A DNA stretch of 64,000 nt from Micrococcales bacterium 72-143 (GCA_001898835.1 MKVM01000001.1:186001-250000), one strand, 5' to 3'. Positions 1 to 8,680 are shown, counted from the first letter of the stretch. Numbers and translations are program-made. The notes: a model not told the origin generated them from the sequence alone.

Positions 1-64
1 TCTGACGTTCGAGTCCGGACAGCCGGCCGACTACGTCAACCTCAACTGGTTCACCTTCTCGTGA
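1..64 (+). CDS. 3' end of a probable carbohydrate-binding/secreted enzyme (partial)
   Basis: Only the last 20 codons are inside the window; the reading frame begins at base 2 and stops with TGA at 62-64. The tail reads ...YVNLNWFTFS. The pattern V-x-L-N-W-F-x-F is what closes the beta-sandwich of CBM6/CBM35-type carbohydrate-binding modules at the C-terminus of extracellular glycoside hydrolases. That is inferred from a short motif, so the enzyme class is unknown. A LacI-type sugar regulator lies convergently just downstream, which fits a carbohydrate-utilisation locus. A strong hairpin follows the stop. Confidence 0.5.
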   Translation, partial: LTFESGQPADYVNLNWFTFS

Positions 65-70
65 GCCGCG

Positions 71-98
71 GGTGCCCCCGGCGCGAGCCGGGGGCACC
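71..98. terminator. Bidirectional hairpin terminator
   Basis: A perfect 11-bp inverted repeat (GGTGCCCCCGG at 71-81, complement at 88-98) encloses a 6-base loop. It lies 7 bases after the stop of the partial carbohydrate-binding gene and 7 bases beyond the stop of the convergent lacI-type gene, so it can serve both. There is no clear T-tract, as is common for high-GC actinobacterial terminators. Confidence 0.75.
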
Positions 99-105
99 TC
101 GTTGC

Positions 106-1089
106 TCAGGTCGAGGCGCGCTCCACGACGTGGAACAGCTCGCCGACCGGCCGCGGCGGCGGCACCGGATGACCGAGAGCCGCGAGCACGGACGCCGTGA
201 GGTGCTCGGCCTGGGCGTCGATCGCCTGCCAGACGGTCGTGAGCGCGGGCGAGGCGAGCCGGGCGAGCGGGATGTCGTCGACCCCGATGACCGCGACGTC
301 GTCGGGTGTGACGAGCCCCTCCGCCCGCACACCCGCGAGCACCGCGAAGGCGACCTCGTCGTTGTAGGCGACGACGCCCGTCACCGAGTCGTCGGCGCGC
401 CACGCGCGCACGGCGGCCGCCGCCGAGGCGATCTCGAGCTCGACGGTGCGCGTGCGGGGCTCGGGGAGCCCGAGTCGTCGACAGGCCGCGCGTGCTCCAG
501 CGAGGCGGCGTTCCGCGAACGCGGCCAGACGCTCGTCGCTCGGTGCGGCGTAGGCGAGTACCCGGTGCCCGCGCGCGGCGAGGTGCTCCACCTGCAGCTC
601 GGCGATGCCGTGCTGTGGAACCGCGAAGGTCTCCGGATGCGGGTCCTCGTCGAGCGCGGAGCCCACCACCGGGATCCGCGCGGTGCGCATCGCGGCCGCG
701 TCGGTATCCGTCAGCGGGCCGAGCGCGAGCACCGCACGCGGCGTCACCGCGCGCCACAGCTCGGTGAGCGGTCGGCTGTCGCGGTCGTTGAACACGAGCA
801 GCGCGAGGCCGTGCTCGGCGAAGAGGGTCGTGAGGTGGTCGATGAGGGTGTCGATGACGGGCCCGACCGTCCAGTCCGGGAGCACGCACAGCACGACGTC
901 GCTCCGGCCCGAGCGCAGCGCGCGGGCGGGCGCGGACGGCGTGTAGCCGAGGCGGTCGGCGGTCTCCAGCACGTGGCGCCGGGTGGCCTCCGAGATCGAC
1001 ACCCCGGGAGCGTCGTTGAGCACGTAGCTCACGGTCGTGCGCGAGAAGCCGCTCTCGCGGGCGACGTCGGCGCTGGTGACCCGGGACAC
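106..1089 (-). CDS. LacI family transcriptional regulator
   Basis: A 327-aa DNA-binding regulator with the LacI/GalR layout. The N-terminal helix-turn-helix is at about residues 4-26 (VTSADVARESGFSRTTVSYV), followed by a hinge to about 60. A periplasmic-binding-protein-like effector domain fills the rest, with the usual GVDDIPLARLASPALTTV segment near the C-terminus. The start is GTG with a strong GGAGG 5 bases upstream, 11 bases after the fabG stop, so it is probably co-transcribed with fabG. The ligand is unknown; the adjacent carbohydrate-binding gene suggests a sugar. No operator could be assigned inside the window. Confidence 0.9.
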   Translation of the reverse strand: MSRVTSADVARESGFSRTTVSYVLNDAPGVSISEATRRHVLETADRLGYTPSAPARALRSGRSDVVLCVLPDWTVGPVIDTLIDHLTTLFAEHGLALLVFNDRDSRPLTELWRAVTPRAVLALGPLTDTDAAAMRTARIPVVGSALDEDPHPETFAVPQHGIAELQVEHLAARGHRVLAYAAPSDERLAAFAERRLAGARAACRRLGLPEPRTRTVELEIASAAAAVRAWRADDSVTGVVAYNDEVAFAVLAGVRAEGLVTPDDVAVIGVDDIPLARLASPALTTVWQAIDAQAEHLTASVLAALGHPVPPPRPVGELFHVVERAST

Positions 1090-1100
1090 GTGGGCCTCCG

Positions 1101-1808
1101 TCAGTGCCCCATGCCGAGGCCGCCGTCGACCGGGATAACGGCGCCGGAGATGTAGCCGGCGTCGTCGGAGGCGAGCCAGGCGATGACACGCGCGACCTCC
1201 GTCGGGGAGGCGAAGCGGCCCGCGGGGATCTGCGCGAGGTACTGCTTCTGCTGCTCCTCGGGCAGCTCGGCGGTCATGTCGGTCTCGATGAAGCCCGGCG
1301 CCACGACGTTGGCGGTGATGCCGCGCGATCCGAGCTCCCGGGTGAGGGAGCGTGCGATGCCGACGAGGCCCGACTTGGACGCCGCGTAGTTGATCTGCCC
1401 GGCGCTGCCGAGCAGCCCGACGACGCTCGAGACGAGCACGACGCGGCCGAAGCGCGCCTTCAGCATCCCCTTGGACGCGCGCTTGACGACGCGGAACGCC
1501 CCCGACAGGTTGGTGTCGATGACGTCGGTGAAGTCCTCCTCGCTCATGCGCAGCAGGAGGGTGTCGCGTGTGATCCCGGCGTTCGCGACGACGACCTCGA
1601 CCGGCCCGAGCTTCTCCTCGACCTCGCTGAAGGCGGCGTCGACGGATGCGGCGTCCGTCACGTCGGCGCGCACCGTGAGCGTGCCCTCAGGACCCTGTCC
1701 CGAGCGGGCCGTGACGGCCACGCGGTGGCCCTGGGCGAGGAACTCGGCGGCGATCGCGTAGCCGATGCCGCGGTTGCCGCCGGTGACGAGGACGGTGCGA
1801 GAGGTCAT
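1101..1808 (-). CDS. fabG: 3-oxoacyl-ACP reductase / short-chain dehydrogenase FabG
   Basis: A 235-aa classical SDR. The NADP(H)-binding TGGNRGIG motif is at 9-16, NAG at 76-78, the active-site serine near 127-128, and the YxxxK catalytic pair is Tyr141/Lys145. The C-terminal GFIETDMT and PVDGGLGMGH segments are typical of FabG proteins that reduce 3-oxoacyl-ACP in fatty-acid elongation. The length is slightly short of the usual 240-250 aa. The start codon is ATG 8 bases after a TAGGCT -10 hexamer with no Shine-Dalgarno, suggesting a leaderless or near-leaderless mRNA. Another SDR substrate cannot be ruled out. Confidence 0.88.
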   Translation of the reverse strand: MTSRTVLVTGGNRGIGYAIAAEFLAQGHRVAVTARSGQGPEGTLTVRADVTDAASVDAAFSEVEEKLGPVEVVVANAGITRDTLLLRMSEEDFTDVIDTNLSGAFRVVKRASKGMLKARFGRVVLVSSVVGLLGSAGQINYAASKSGLVGIARSLTRELGSRGITANVVAPGFIETDMTAELPEEQQKQYLAQIPAGRFASPTEVARVIAWLASDDAGYISGAVIPVDGGLGMGH

Positions 1809-1816
1809 GGTTCAGG

Positions 1817-1842
1817 AGCCTACCGGCGCGCGAGCGTAGGCT
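1817..1842. promoter_or_regulatory. Divergent -10 elements for fabG and the DUF3099 operon
   Basis: On the minus strand TAGGCT (1822-1817) lies 8 bases before the fabG ATG. On the plus strand an identical TAGGCT (1837-1842) lies 6 bases before an ATC codon that opens the DUF3099 reading frame. No good -35 was seen for either. The hexamers and their spacing are visible in the sequence; promoter function is inferred. Confidence 0.55.
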
Positions 1843-1917
1843 TGGCTCATCGCCAGTCACAGCTCGCACGTCGTCACGGAGCTCCCGCCCTCACCGGACG
1901 AGGAGCGCCGTTCGCGC

Positions 1918-2130
1918 ATGCTCAAGTACACCCTCGCGATGGGCATCCGGGTGGTCTGCATCGCGCTGTGCCTCGTGGTGCCGGGCTGGTGGCTGCTGAT
2001 CCCGGCGGCGGGCGCGGTGTTCCTCCCCTACTTCGCGGTGGTCATCGCGAACAACGTCGGAGGCGGCGACCGGGGCCGGGTGCGGCGTCCGGGAGCCCTC
2101 ACGCGGCGCGAGCCCGGGGAGCGGCCGTGA
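1918..2130 (+). CDS. DUF3099 family small membrane protein
   Basis: From the only canonical start (ATG 1918) this is a 70-aa protein with two hydrophobic helices (about 8-25 and 27-45) and a basic Arg-rich tail. MGIRVVCIALCLVVPGWW is characteristic of DUF3099, an actinobacterial family of unknown function. The frame is open upstream to 1840. The upstream residues VVTELPPSPDEERRSR resemble the conserved N-terminus of the family, so the real start is probably an ATC at 1849 (93 aa), 6 bases after a TAGGCT -10. It is first in an operon with the next two genes and its stop overlaps the next start (GTGA). Confidence 0.75.
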   Translation: MLKYTLAMGIRVVCIALCLVVPGWWLLIPAAGAVFLPYFAVVIANNVGGGDRGRVRRPGALTRREPGERP

Positions 2131-2360
2131 TCGGGCTCGGCGACCCCGGCATCCGCTGCTCGGCGGCCGGGTGCATGCGCGACGCCGCCTTCCGGGTCAA
2201 CTGGCGCAACCCCCGCATCCACGGTGCCGAGCGCGTGAAGGTGTGGCTCGCCTGTGAGGAGCATCGCGACACGCTCGCCGACTACCTCGGCACCCGCGGT
2301 TTCCCCGTGCAGGTCACGGCGCTCGACGTCGAGCTCGACCGCGTGCCGGATCCGGCATGA
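2127..2360 (+). CDS. Small conserved Cys/His protein (putative zinc-binding)
   Basis: A 77-aa protein starting at GTG, overlapping the DUF3099 stop by 3 bases and itself overlapped by the SURF1 start (ATGA). It contains CSAAGC near the N-terminus and CEEH in the middle, a C-x4-C...C-x2-H arrangement suggestive of a small zinc-binding fold, and a conserved-looking WRNPRIH segment. Similar actinobacterial proteins are often labelled acetone carboxylase by automatic pipelines, which is unlikely at this size. Function is unknown; the tight coupling to SURF1 suggests a link to respiratory-chain assembly. Confidence 0.75.
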   Translation: MIGLGDPGIRCSAAGCMRDAAFRVNWRNPRIHGAERVKVWLACEEHRDTLADYLGTRGFPVQVTALDVELDRVPDPA

Positions 2361-3202
2361 GCGACACGGAGGTGCGTCGTCCGGTGACCGGCTGGCGGCG
2401 CTGGAGCGCCTACCTGGCACTGACGGTCGTGTTCGCGCTCGCCTGCGGGCTGCTGTCGTGGTGGCAGTGGGCGCGTCGCGCGGATACCGCTGCCGAGAAC
2501 CTCCGCGTGGAGCAGAACTACGACGCGACGCCCGTGCCCGTCGGCGAGGTGCTCCCCCGCCTCGACGCCTGGGACGAGGACGACGAGTGGACCCGGGTCG
2601 TGCTGACCGGCGAGTACCTGTCGGAGGACGCGCTCCTCGTCCGGAACCGGGTGCTGGGCGGCTCCCCCGGCTTCGAGCAGCTCGTGCCGTTCCGCCAGGA
2701 GAACGGCACGGTGGTGGTCGTCGACCGCGGCTGGCTGCCGCTCGGGAACGGCGTCGACTCGCTCCCGGATGCCGTGCCCGCTCCCCCGGACGGCCAGGTG
2801 ACGGTCGTCGCCCGCCTGCGCGGCGCCGAGCCCAGGCTCCCCGGCCGCACGGCGCCCGAGGGGCAGATCCCCTCGATCGACGTCGCGTCGATCGTCGCGG
2901 GGCTCGACGCGAGGGGCTACACGGGCGCCTACGCGGTCGTGGCGAGCGAGGACCCCGCGGCCACCCCGATGCCGGCCGCGGCACCGCGTCCCCAGGAGGA
3001 CGAGGGGATGCACCTCTCCTACGCGCTGCAGTGGATCGCGTTCGGGGTGCTCGCCTTCGTCGGGCTGTTCTGGGCGTGGCGTCGGGAGCGGCGCATCGCC
3101 GCGCTCCCCGTCGAGGAGCAGGCCGCCGCGCGTGCGCCGAAACGCCGTCACGACGACGCGGACGTCGAGGACGCGATCCTCGACCGCCTCGACGCGCGCT
3201 GA
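2357..3202 (+). CDS. SURF1 family cytochrome oxidase biogenesis protein
   Basis: A 281-aa membrane protein with the SURF1 topology: an N-terminal transmembrane helix (about 18-37), a large extracytoplasmic domain, and a second helix near 222-242 followed by a charged cytoplasmic tail. The domain contains VVVDRGWLPLG and ALQWIAFG, both family signatures. SURF1 assists heme A insertion into heme-copper oxidases, which fits ctaA/ctaB elsewhere in the window. It is the third gene of an overlapping operon. A short run to 3219 separates it from a convergent gene; no strong terminator was seen. Confidence 0.9.
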   Translation: MSDTEVRRPVTGWRRWSAYLALTVVFALACGLLSWWQWARRADTAAENLRVEQNYDATPVPVGEVLPRLDAWDEDDEWTRVVLTGEYLSEDALLVRNRVLGGSPGFEQLVPFRQENGTVVVVDRGWLPLGNGVDSLPDAVPAPPDGQVTVVARLRGAEPRLPGRTAPEGQIPSIDVASIVAGLDARGYTGAYAVVASEDPAATPMPAAAPRPQEDEGMHLSYALQWIAFGVLAFVGLFWAWRRERRIAALPVEEQAAARAPKRRHDDADVEDAILDRLDAR

Positions 3203-3218
3203 CGGCTCCCGGGTCGCG

Positions 3219-3584
3219 TCAGCGCTCGCCGAGCAGCACGCCGCGTTGCGCCGCCTCGGCGCGCACGGCGTTCAGGAAGGCGGCGTACTCGTCCTTGCTC
3301 TTCGCGTAGCCGAGCGCACCGCCCTTGACGGCGCCCAACGCGCCATCCTGATCGAACCGCAGCCACGAGTTGCCGTGCTCGTCGACCCCGACGTCGAAGG
3401 TGAAGCTGATGTGGAACTTCTTGCCCGCCAGGGCACCCGCGAACAGCGTCAGCGGCAGGCTGCCCCGCTCGAGCTTGATGCGGCCCTGCGTCGGCTGGGT
3501 CGCCGTGTAGCCGAGGCTCTCGGCGACGCCGATCACGAAGGGCACGGACTGCTGGTCGGTTCCGGCGAGGATGAGCTCGGGCAT
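3219..3584 (-). CDS. Conserved protein of unknown function
   Basis: A 121-aa soluble protein with no signal peptide or membrane segment. Its pattern of short strands (KFHISFTFDVGVDEHGN) and a C-terminal helix do not match a family I can name. The start ATG is preceded by GAAGGAG about 9 bases upstream, and a TAGACA hexamer lies further upstream. It is the last gene on this minus-strand stretch, downstream of the ABC-F gene, and is separated from it by a spacer containing an 18-bp direct repeat. It could be an actinobacteria-specific housekeeping accessory protein. Confidence 0.7.
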   Translation of the reverse strand: MPELILAGTDQQSVPFVIGVAESLGYTATQPTQGRIKLERGSLPLTLFAGALAGKKFHISFTFDVGVDEHGNSWLRFDQDGALGAVKGGALGYAKSKDEYAAFLNAVRAEAAQRGVLLGER

Positions 3585-3605
3585 GCGGTGGTGGTCTCCT
3601 TCGGG

Positions 3606-3683
3606 GCGGTGTCTAGCTCACACCAGCGGAGCCGGGCGCTCGCGCGCGGCCGGCGGAGCGTACGCTGCGGACTATCGCGGCGT

Positions 3684-3694
<11 letters not shown>
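3606..3694. repeat. 18-bp direct repeat pair flanking the ABC-F 3' end
   Basis: The 18-mer gcggYgtctagctcacac occurs at 3606-3623 and again at 3677-3694, 17 of 18 positions identical, 71 bases apart. The second copy includes the last codons and stop of the ABC-F gene. The first lies in the leader of the downstream 121-aa gene. This looks like a remnant duplication of the ABC-F 3' end. Confidence 0.7.
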
Positions 3695-5282
<1,588 letters not shown>

Positions 5283-5376
5283 AGGGGTGTCCTTCGGTGA
5301 GTGGGTGGGGGGCGCGGCCGAGGGGCCAGCCTCCCAGTCTAGGTCGTGCGGGCGGACCTTCGTCGTCTCGCTCGCG

Positions 5377-5715
5377 TCAGCCGAAGTAGAGGTGGCGGTG
5401 GAGACGGCAGCCGGGGTTGAAGGCGGCCCCGCACGCGGGGCACGACTCGACGCCGAGGTAGGTCTCGATCGCGTGGGTGGCGCCGCACGCGCCGCACAGC
5501 AGGGCGTGCACCTCGCGCTCGTCGGCATCCCACACCTCGGAGGGGTGGTCGGCGACCGCCTCGTGGCAGTCGTGGCACGGGTAGAAGCGATCGCAGCAGT
5601 GGAAGCGGATGGCGACGACGTCGCTCGGCCCGTTCCAGTGCACGCAGCGGGTCTCCGCGTCGATCGGGAGCCCGTGGACCCGGATTCCGTGCGAGTCGAG
5701 CGGTGCATCCCGCAT
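5377..5715 (-). CDS. CHY-type zinc-finger protein
   Basis: A 112-aa protein dense in metal ligands: Cys24/His26, Cys40-Cys41, CHDCH at 47-51, CGAC at 74-77, CPAC at 92-95, then Cys103 and His106/His108. This is the CHY zinc-finger pattern, otherwise known from eukaryotic Pirh2-like proteins and small bacterial proteins of unknown role. It is the fourth gene of the bioY-bioM-bioN operon; its ATG overlaps the bioN stop (TGATG). It may bind zinc and act as an accessory or regulatory factor, but no link with biotin is established. Confidence 0.85.
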   Translation of the reverse strand: MRDAPLDSHGIRVHGLPIDAETRCVHWNGPSDVVAIRFHCCDRFYPCHDCHEAVADHPSEVWDADEREVHALLCGACGATHAIETYLGVESCPACGAAFNPGCRLHRHLYFG

Positions 5716-6308
5716 CAGTCCGCCCCCCGCGCCGACAGCGCGTCGGCGACGTCGTCCGCGTGACGGAGCGCGAGCACGAGAACCGGCACGACGATCCGGA
5801 AACCGAGCCGCACGCCGCGTGCGCGCTGCGCGTCGCGCACCCGCTCGGCGATCCCGGCGACGACCGGCAGCATGCTGATGGCCAGCGAGAGGGTGAGTCC
5901 GATCCGACGCGGATCGGCGCCGAGGCGCGCGAGGGGCCGCATGCCGGTCTCGAGCGCGGCGAGCAGCTCCTCGCTGCGGGTCGTGAGGGTCAGGAGCGCC
6001 GCGAGCAGCACGATCGAGACGACGCGGACGGTGTTCACGAGCGCGTCCCAGGGGGTCAGGAAGACGAGCTGCGTGACGACCATGAGCACCACGATCCACT
6101 TCGCGAGCCACAGCTGCCGCAGCAGCACCACGGGCGGGAGGAGGGCAAACGCGTACAGCGCGACGACGACCAGGCCGGCGAGGGCGATCGTGACGCCCGT
6201 GTGCGGCCACAGGGAGATCAGCAGCGCGAGGGCGAGGAGCGCGAGGAGCTTCACCCCCGCGGGTGCGCGATGCAGGATGCTGCGGCCGGGCAGGTAGAGG
6301 GCGATCAT
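5715..6308 (-). CDS. bioN: Biotin ECF transporter transmembrane subunit (EcfT/BioN)
   Basis: A 197-aa integral membrane protein with about four to five hydrophobic segments (about 20-34, 40-58, 70-88, 96-110, 138-155). It carries the two Ala-Arg-Gly coupling motifs of EcfT proteins, QRARG at 161-165 and LSARG at 191-195, which contact the ATPase subunits. It couples ATP hydrolysis to the substrate-binding BioY subunit. The start overlaps the bioM stop (ATGA) and the stop overlaps the CHY gene start. Assignment to biotin rests on the adjacent bioY and bioQ-type operators. Confidence 0.9.
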   Translation of the reverse strand: MIALYLPGRSILHRAPAGVKLLALLALALLISLWPHTGVTIALAGLVVVALYAFALLPPVVLLRQLWLAKWIVVLMVVTQLVFLTPWDALVNTVRVVSIVLLAALLTLTTRSEELLAALETGMRPLARLGADPRRIGLTLSLAISMLPVVAGIAERVRDAQRARGVRLGFRIVVPVLVLALRHADDVADALSARGAD

Positions 6309-7021
6309 GCGTACTCCCGGCGGTAGGCGCGCACGACATCCGCAGGCTGCCCCACCTCGACGAGCCGGCCCTCGTGGAAGCGGAGGGCGACGTCGCAGCG
6401 CTCGGCGAGCTCGAGGTCGTGCGTGAGGAGGACGAGCTGCGCGTCGAGGTCGTCGATGAGCATCCGCCCGATCCGTCGCGCGTTGCCGAGGTCGAGCAGC
6501 GTCGTGGGCTCGTCGGCGATCACGAGCCGCGGCTCGCGCACGAGCACGGAGGCGAGGGCCAGCAGCTGCTTCTGCCCGCCGGAGAGGCTGTAGGCGGGCG
6601 CATCCGCGTGGTCGCCGAGCCCGTGTTGGCGGAGCACGGCGTCGACGCGGGCGTCGACCTCCGCGCGGGCGAGGCCGCTTCCCCGCAGCGAGAGCCGCAC
6701 GTCCTCGGCGACCGTCGGCATGAGGATCTGCGCGTCGGGGTTGGTGAACACGAAGCCCACCTCGGCGCGCACCCGGGAGAGCTCGCGCGCCACGTCGAGG
6801 CCGTGGACGCGCACGGTGCCCCGCGTCGGACGCACGAGGCCGTCGAGCACGCGCGCGAACGTCGACTTGCCGGATCCGTTGGCCCCGATCACGGCGATGC
6901 GGTGCTGTGCGAGGCGCACCGTGACGTCCTCGAGGATGCGCCGCCCGTCCAGCTCGACCGCGACGCCGTCGAGGGCGATCTCGTTCGAGCCCGGCGCGGC
7001 GCGCTCCTCGGCGGTGCTCAT
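6305..7021 (-). CDS. bioM: Biotin ECF transporter ATPase (EcfA/BioM)
   Basis: A 238-aa ABC ATPase. Walker A GANGSGKST is at 46-54, the Q-loop NPDAQ near 94-98, LSGGQ at 146-150, and Walker B VIADEP at 167-172, followed by the H-loop TH. A single ATPase next to bioY and bioN is the usual bioYMN transporter arrangement in actinobacteria. The start ATG overlaps the bioY stop as ATGA. An unrelated ECF substrate is unlikely given bioY. Confidence 0.92.
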   Translation of the reverse strand: MSTAEERAAPGSNEIALDGVAVELDGRRILEDVTVRLAQHRIAVIGANGSGKSTFARVLDGLVRPTRGTVRVHGLDVARELSRVRAEVGFVFTNPDAQILMPTVAEDVRLSLRGSGLARAEVDARVDAVLRQHGLGDHADAPAYSLSGGQKQLLALASVLVREPRLVIADEPTTLLDLGNARRIGRMLIDDLDAQLVLLTHDLELAERCDVALRFHEGRLVEVGQPADVVRAYRREYA

Positions 7022-7647
7022 CGTGCGGAGGCGTCCGTCGCGTCTGCCGCGGCCGGTGCGGTGCGAGCGGCGAGCGCGCGCTCGCGACGCGCGCCGAACA
7101 CCGGCGGGTATGCCTTCCACAGCGTCATCGTGAGGGCCGTGGCGATGGCGATCTTGGCGAGGTCGCCCGGGATGAAGGCGAGGTTGCCGATCATGACGGC
7201 GTCGAGCGGCAGCTTCGCGACGAGGGACGCCACCGGGATGCCGAGGGCGTAGACGACGAGGATGCCGCCGACGACGCCGCCGAGGGCGACACGCCACCAG
7301 GAGAGCCGACCTCGCCCCGAGTGGGCGATGAGACCCGTCACGAAGGCGCCCGGGATCCAGCCGAAGAGGTAGCCGGCCGTGACGCCGACGAAGACGCCCG
7401 CACCCCCGTGACCGCCCGAGAGCAGAGGAAGCCCGACCGCGACGAGCGCGAGGAACACGGCGACGGCCGCCGCCCCCCGCCACGCGCCGAGCACCATGCC
7501 CGCGAGGATCACCCCGAGGGTCTGCGCCGTGATGGGCACGGGGCCGACCGGGATCGGTCCGATGAGGCCGAGCGCCGCGATGATGGCGGCGAAGACGGCG
7601 ATGCGGGCGATGTCGCGGGTGTCGAAGCGGCGGGGGGCGTCGGTCAT
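7018..7647 (-). CDS. bioY: Biotin transporter substrate-binding subunit BioY
   Basis: A 209-aa membrane protein with about six hydrophobic helices. It contains the BioY signatures PVPITAQTLGV and GLPLLSGGHGGAGVF and a GYLFGW segment. BioY binds biotin with high affinity and works with the downstream ATPase and EcfT subunits. The start is ATG 7647 with GAGGA 6 bases upstream; a second in-frame ATG at 7668 is possible. It is first in the operon and transcribed divergently from bioQ across two BioQ-type operators, so repression when biotin is sufficient is expected. Confidence 0.93.
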   Translation of the reverse strand: MTDAPRRFDTRDIARIAVFAAIIAALGLIGPIPVGPVPITAQTLGVILAGMVLGAWRGAAAVAVFLALVAVGLPLLSGGHGGAGVFVGVTAGYLFGWIPGAFVTGLIAHSGRGRLSWWRVALGGVVGGILVVYALGIPVASLVAKLPLDAVMIGNLAFIPGDLAKIAIATALTMTLWKAYPPVFGARRERALAARTAPAAADATDASAR

Positions 7648-7671
7648 GGTGGTCCTCGGGTTCGGCATGAG

Positions 7672-7699
7672 TGAACAGCGTTCAGGTGAACGGCGTTCA
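7672..7699. promoter_or_regulatory. Two tandem BioQ-type operators
   Basis: Two perfect 13-bp palindromes TGAAC-N3-GTTCA lie at 7672-7684 and 7687-7699, centres 15 bp apart. This matches the published TGAAC-N3-GTTCA/GTTAC type of site for the actinobacterial TetR-family biotin regulator BioQ. They sit between divergent bioY and bioQ, covering the expected promoter of each. The palindromes are visible directly; the regulator assignment is by knowledge of the family and context. Confidence 0.85.
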
Positions 7700-7706
7700 G
7701 TATAGT
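7699..7706. promoter_or_regulatory. Overlapping -10 hexamers for bioQ and bioY
   Basis: TATAGT (7701-7706, plus) lies 7 bases before the bioQ GTG, giving a probable leaderless transcript. On the minus strand TATACT (7704-7699) could serve bioY with a leader of about 45 bases. Operator 2 abuts both, so one bound dimer could block both promoters. Confidence 0.6.
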
Positions 7707-7713
7707 GAGAGGC

Positions 7714-8304
7714 GTGAGCCCGGAACCGCATGCACGTCACGACCGCGCGTCCGTCGTCGACGCGGCGCTGCGCATCCTCGACGACTGGGGGCTGCCGGAG
7801 CTGACCATGCGGCGTCTCGCCGCCGCGCTCGACGTGCAGCCGAGCGCGCTGTACCACCACTTCGAGAACAAGCAGACCCTGCTCGCCGCCGTCGCGGACC
7901 GCATCCAGGACGCCGCGAGGCCCTCCCCCTCCCCCGAGCTCGGCTGGTACGAGGCGACGCTCGCCGAGGCGGTGAACGTGCGCGACGCGCTGCTGGCGTA
8001 CCGCGACGGGGCCGAGGTCGTGCTGAGCACGCGCGCCCTCGGACTCGGCTCGGATGCCGCCCACGCCCGTCTCGCAGCCGCGCTCGGCCGAGGGCACGAC
8101 GCCGAGACCGCGGATCTCGTCGCCACGGCACTGCTGCACCTCATCCTCGGCGACGCGTCGCTCGCGCAGCAGCGCCTCCAGGCCGACAGCCTGGGGGCCG
8201 TCGCAGCAGGCACCGCGGACACCTCGGATGCCGCCTTCCGGCTGGGCGCGGAGCTGCTGCTCTCGGGGCTGGAGCTGGCGGCCGAGGTGATCGAACGCTC
8301 CTGA
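7714..8304 (+). CDS. bioQ: TetR family biotin regulator (BioQ-like)
   Basis: A 196-aa TetR-type regulator with an N-terminal helix-turn-helix at about 26-50 (LTMRRLAAALDVQPSALYHH) and a helical ligand/dimerisation domain. Its position divergent from bioYMN and next to two TGAAC-N3-GTTCA palindromes identifies it as the likely autoregulated biotin regulator. GTG 7714 is chosen as start because a TATAGT -10 ends 7 bases upstream, leaving no room for a leader; GTG 7705 overlaps that hexamer. The gene name is inferred from context, since sequence alone says only TetR. Confidence 0.8.
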   Translation: MSPEPHARHDRASVVDAALRILDDWGLPELTMRRLAAALDVQPSALYHHFENKQTLLAAVADRIQDAARPSPSPELGWYEATLAEAVNVRDALLAYRDGAEVVLSTRALGLGSDAAHARLAAALGRGHDAETADLVATALLHLILGDASLAQQRLQADSLGAVAAGTADTSDAAFRLGAELLLSGLELAAEVIERS

Positions 8305-8350
8305 CCCGTGCGTTCCGAGGCCGCGTCCCCGCACCCCCGAGCGGCCCGAG

Positions 8351-8680
8351 CTAGATCGAGAATCCGATCGCGCGCATCATGTCGCGCCCGTCGTCGGTGA
8401 TGCGCTCGGGGCCCCACGGCGGCATCCACACCCAGTTGATGCGGAACCGCTCGACGATGCCGTCGAGCGACTGGGCCACCTGCTCCTCGATGACGTCGGT
8501 GAGCGGGCAGCCGGCCGAGGTGAGCGTCATCGAGATGATGAGCGCGTCGTTCTCGTCGTCCCAGGCGAGGTCGTAGACGAGGCCGAGGTCGACGATGTTG
8601 ACCCCGAGCTCGGGGTCGATGACGTCCTTCAGCCCCTCCTCGACCTGGTCGAAGAGCGCGGGTTCGAGCGACGTGGGCAT
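8351..8680 (-). CDS. sufT: MIP18/DUF59 family metal-sulfur cluster assembly factor SufT
   Basis: A 109-aa DUF59 protein with the family segments VIDPELGVNIVDLGLVY and the conserved-Cys loop TSAGCPLTD. SufT-type proteins support Fe-S cluster maturation or delivery. It lies just downstream of sufC in the SUF locus but has its own TAGCCT -10 exactly 6 bases before the ATG, so it may be transcribed separately as a leaderless mRNA. The gene downstream (bioQ) is convergent. Confidence 0.9.
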   Translation of the reverse strand: MPTSLEPALFDQVEEGLKDVIDPELGVNIVDLGLVYDLAWDDENDALIISMTLTSAGCPLTDVIEEQVAQSLDGIVERFRINWVWMPPWGPERITDDGRDMMRAIGFSI

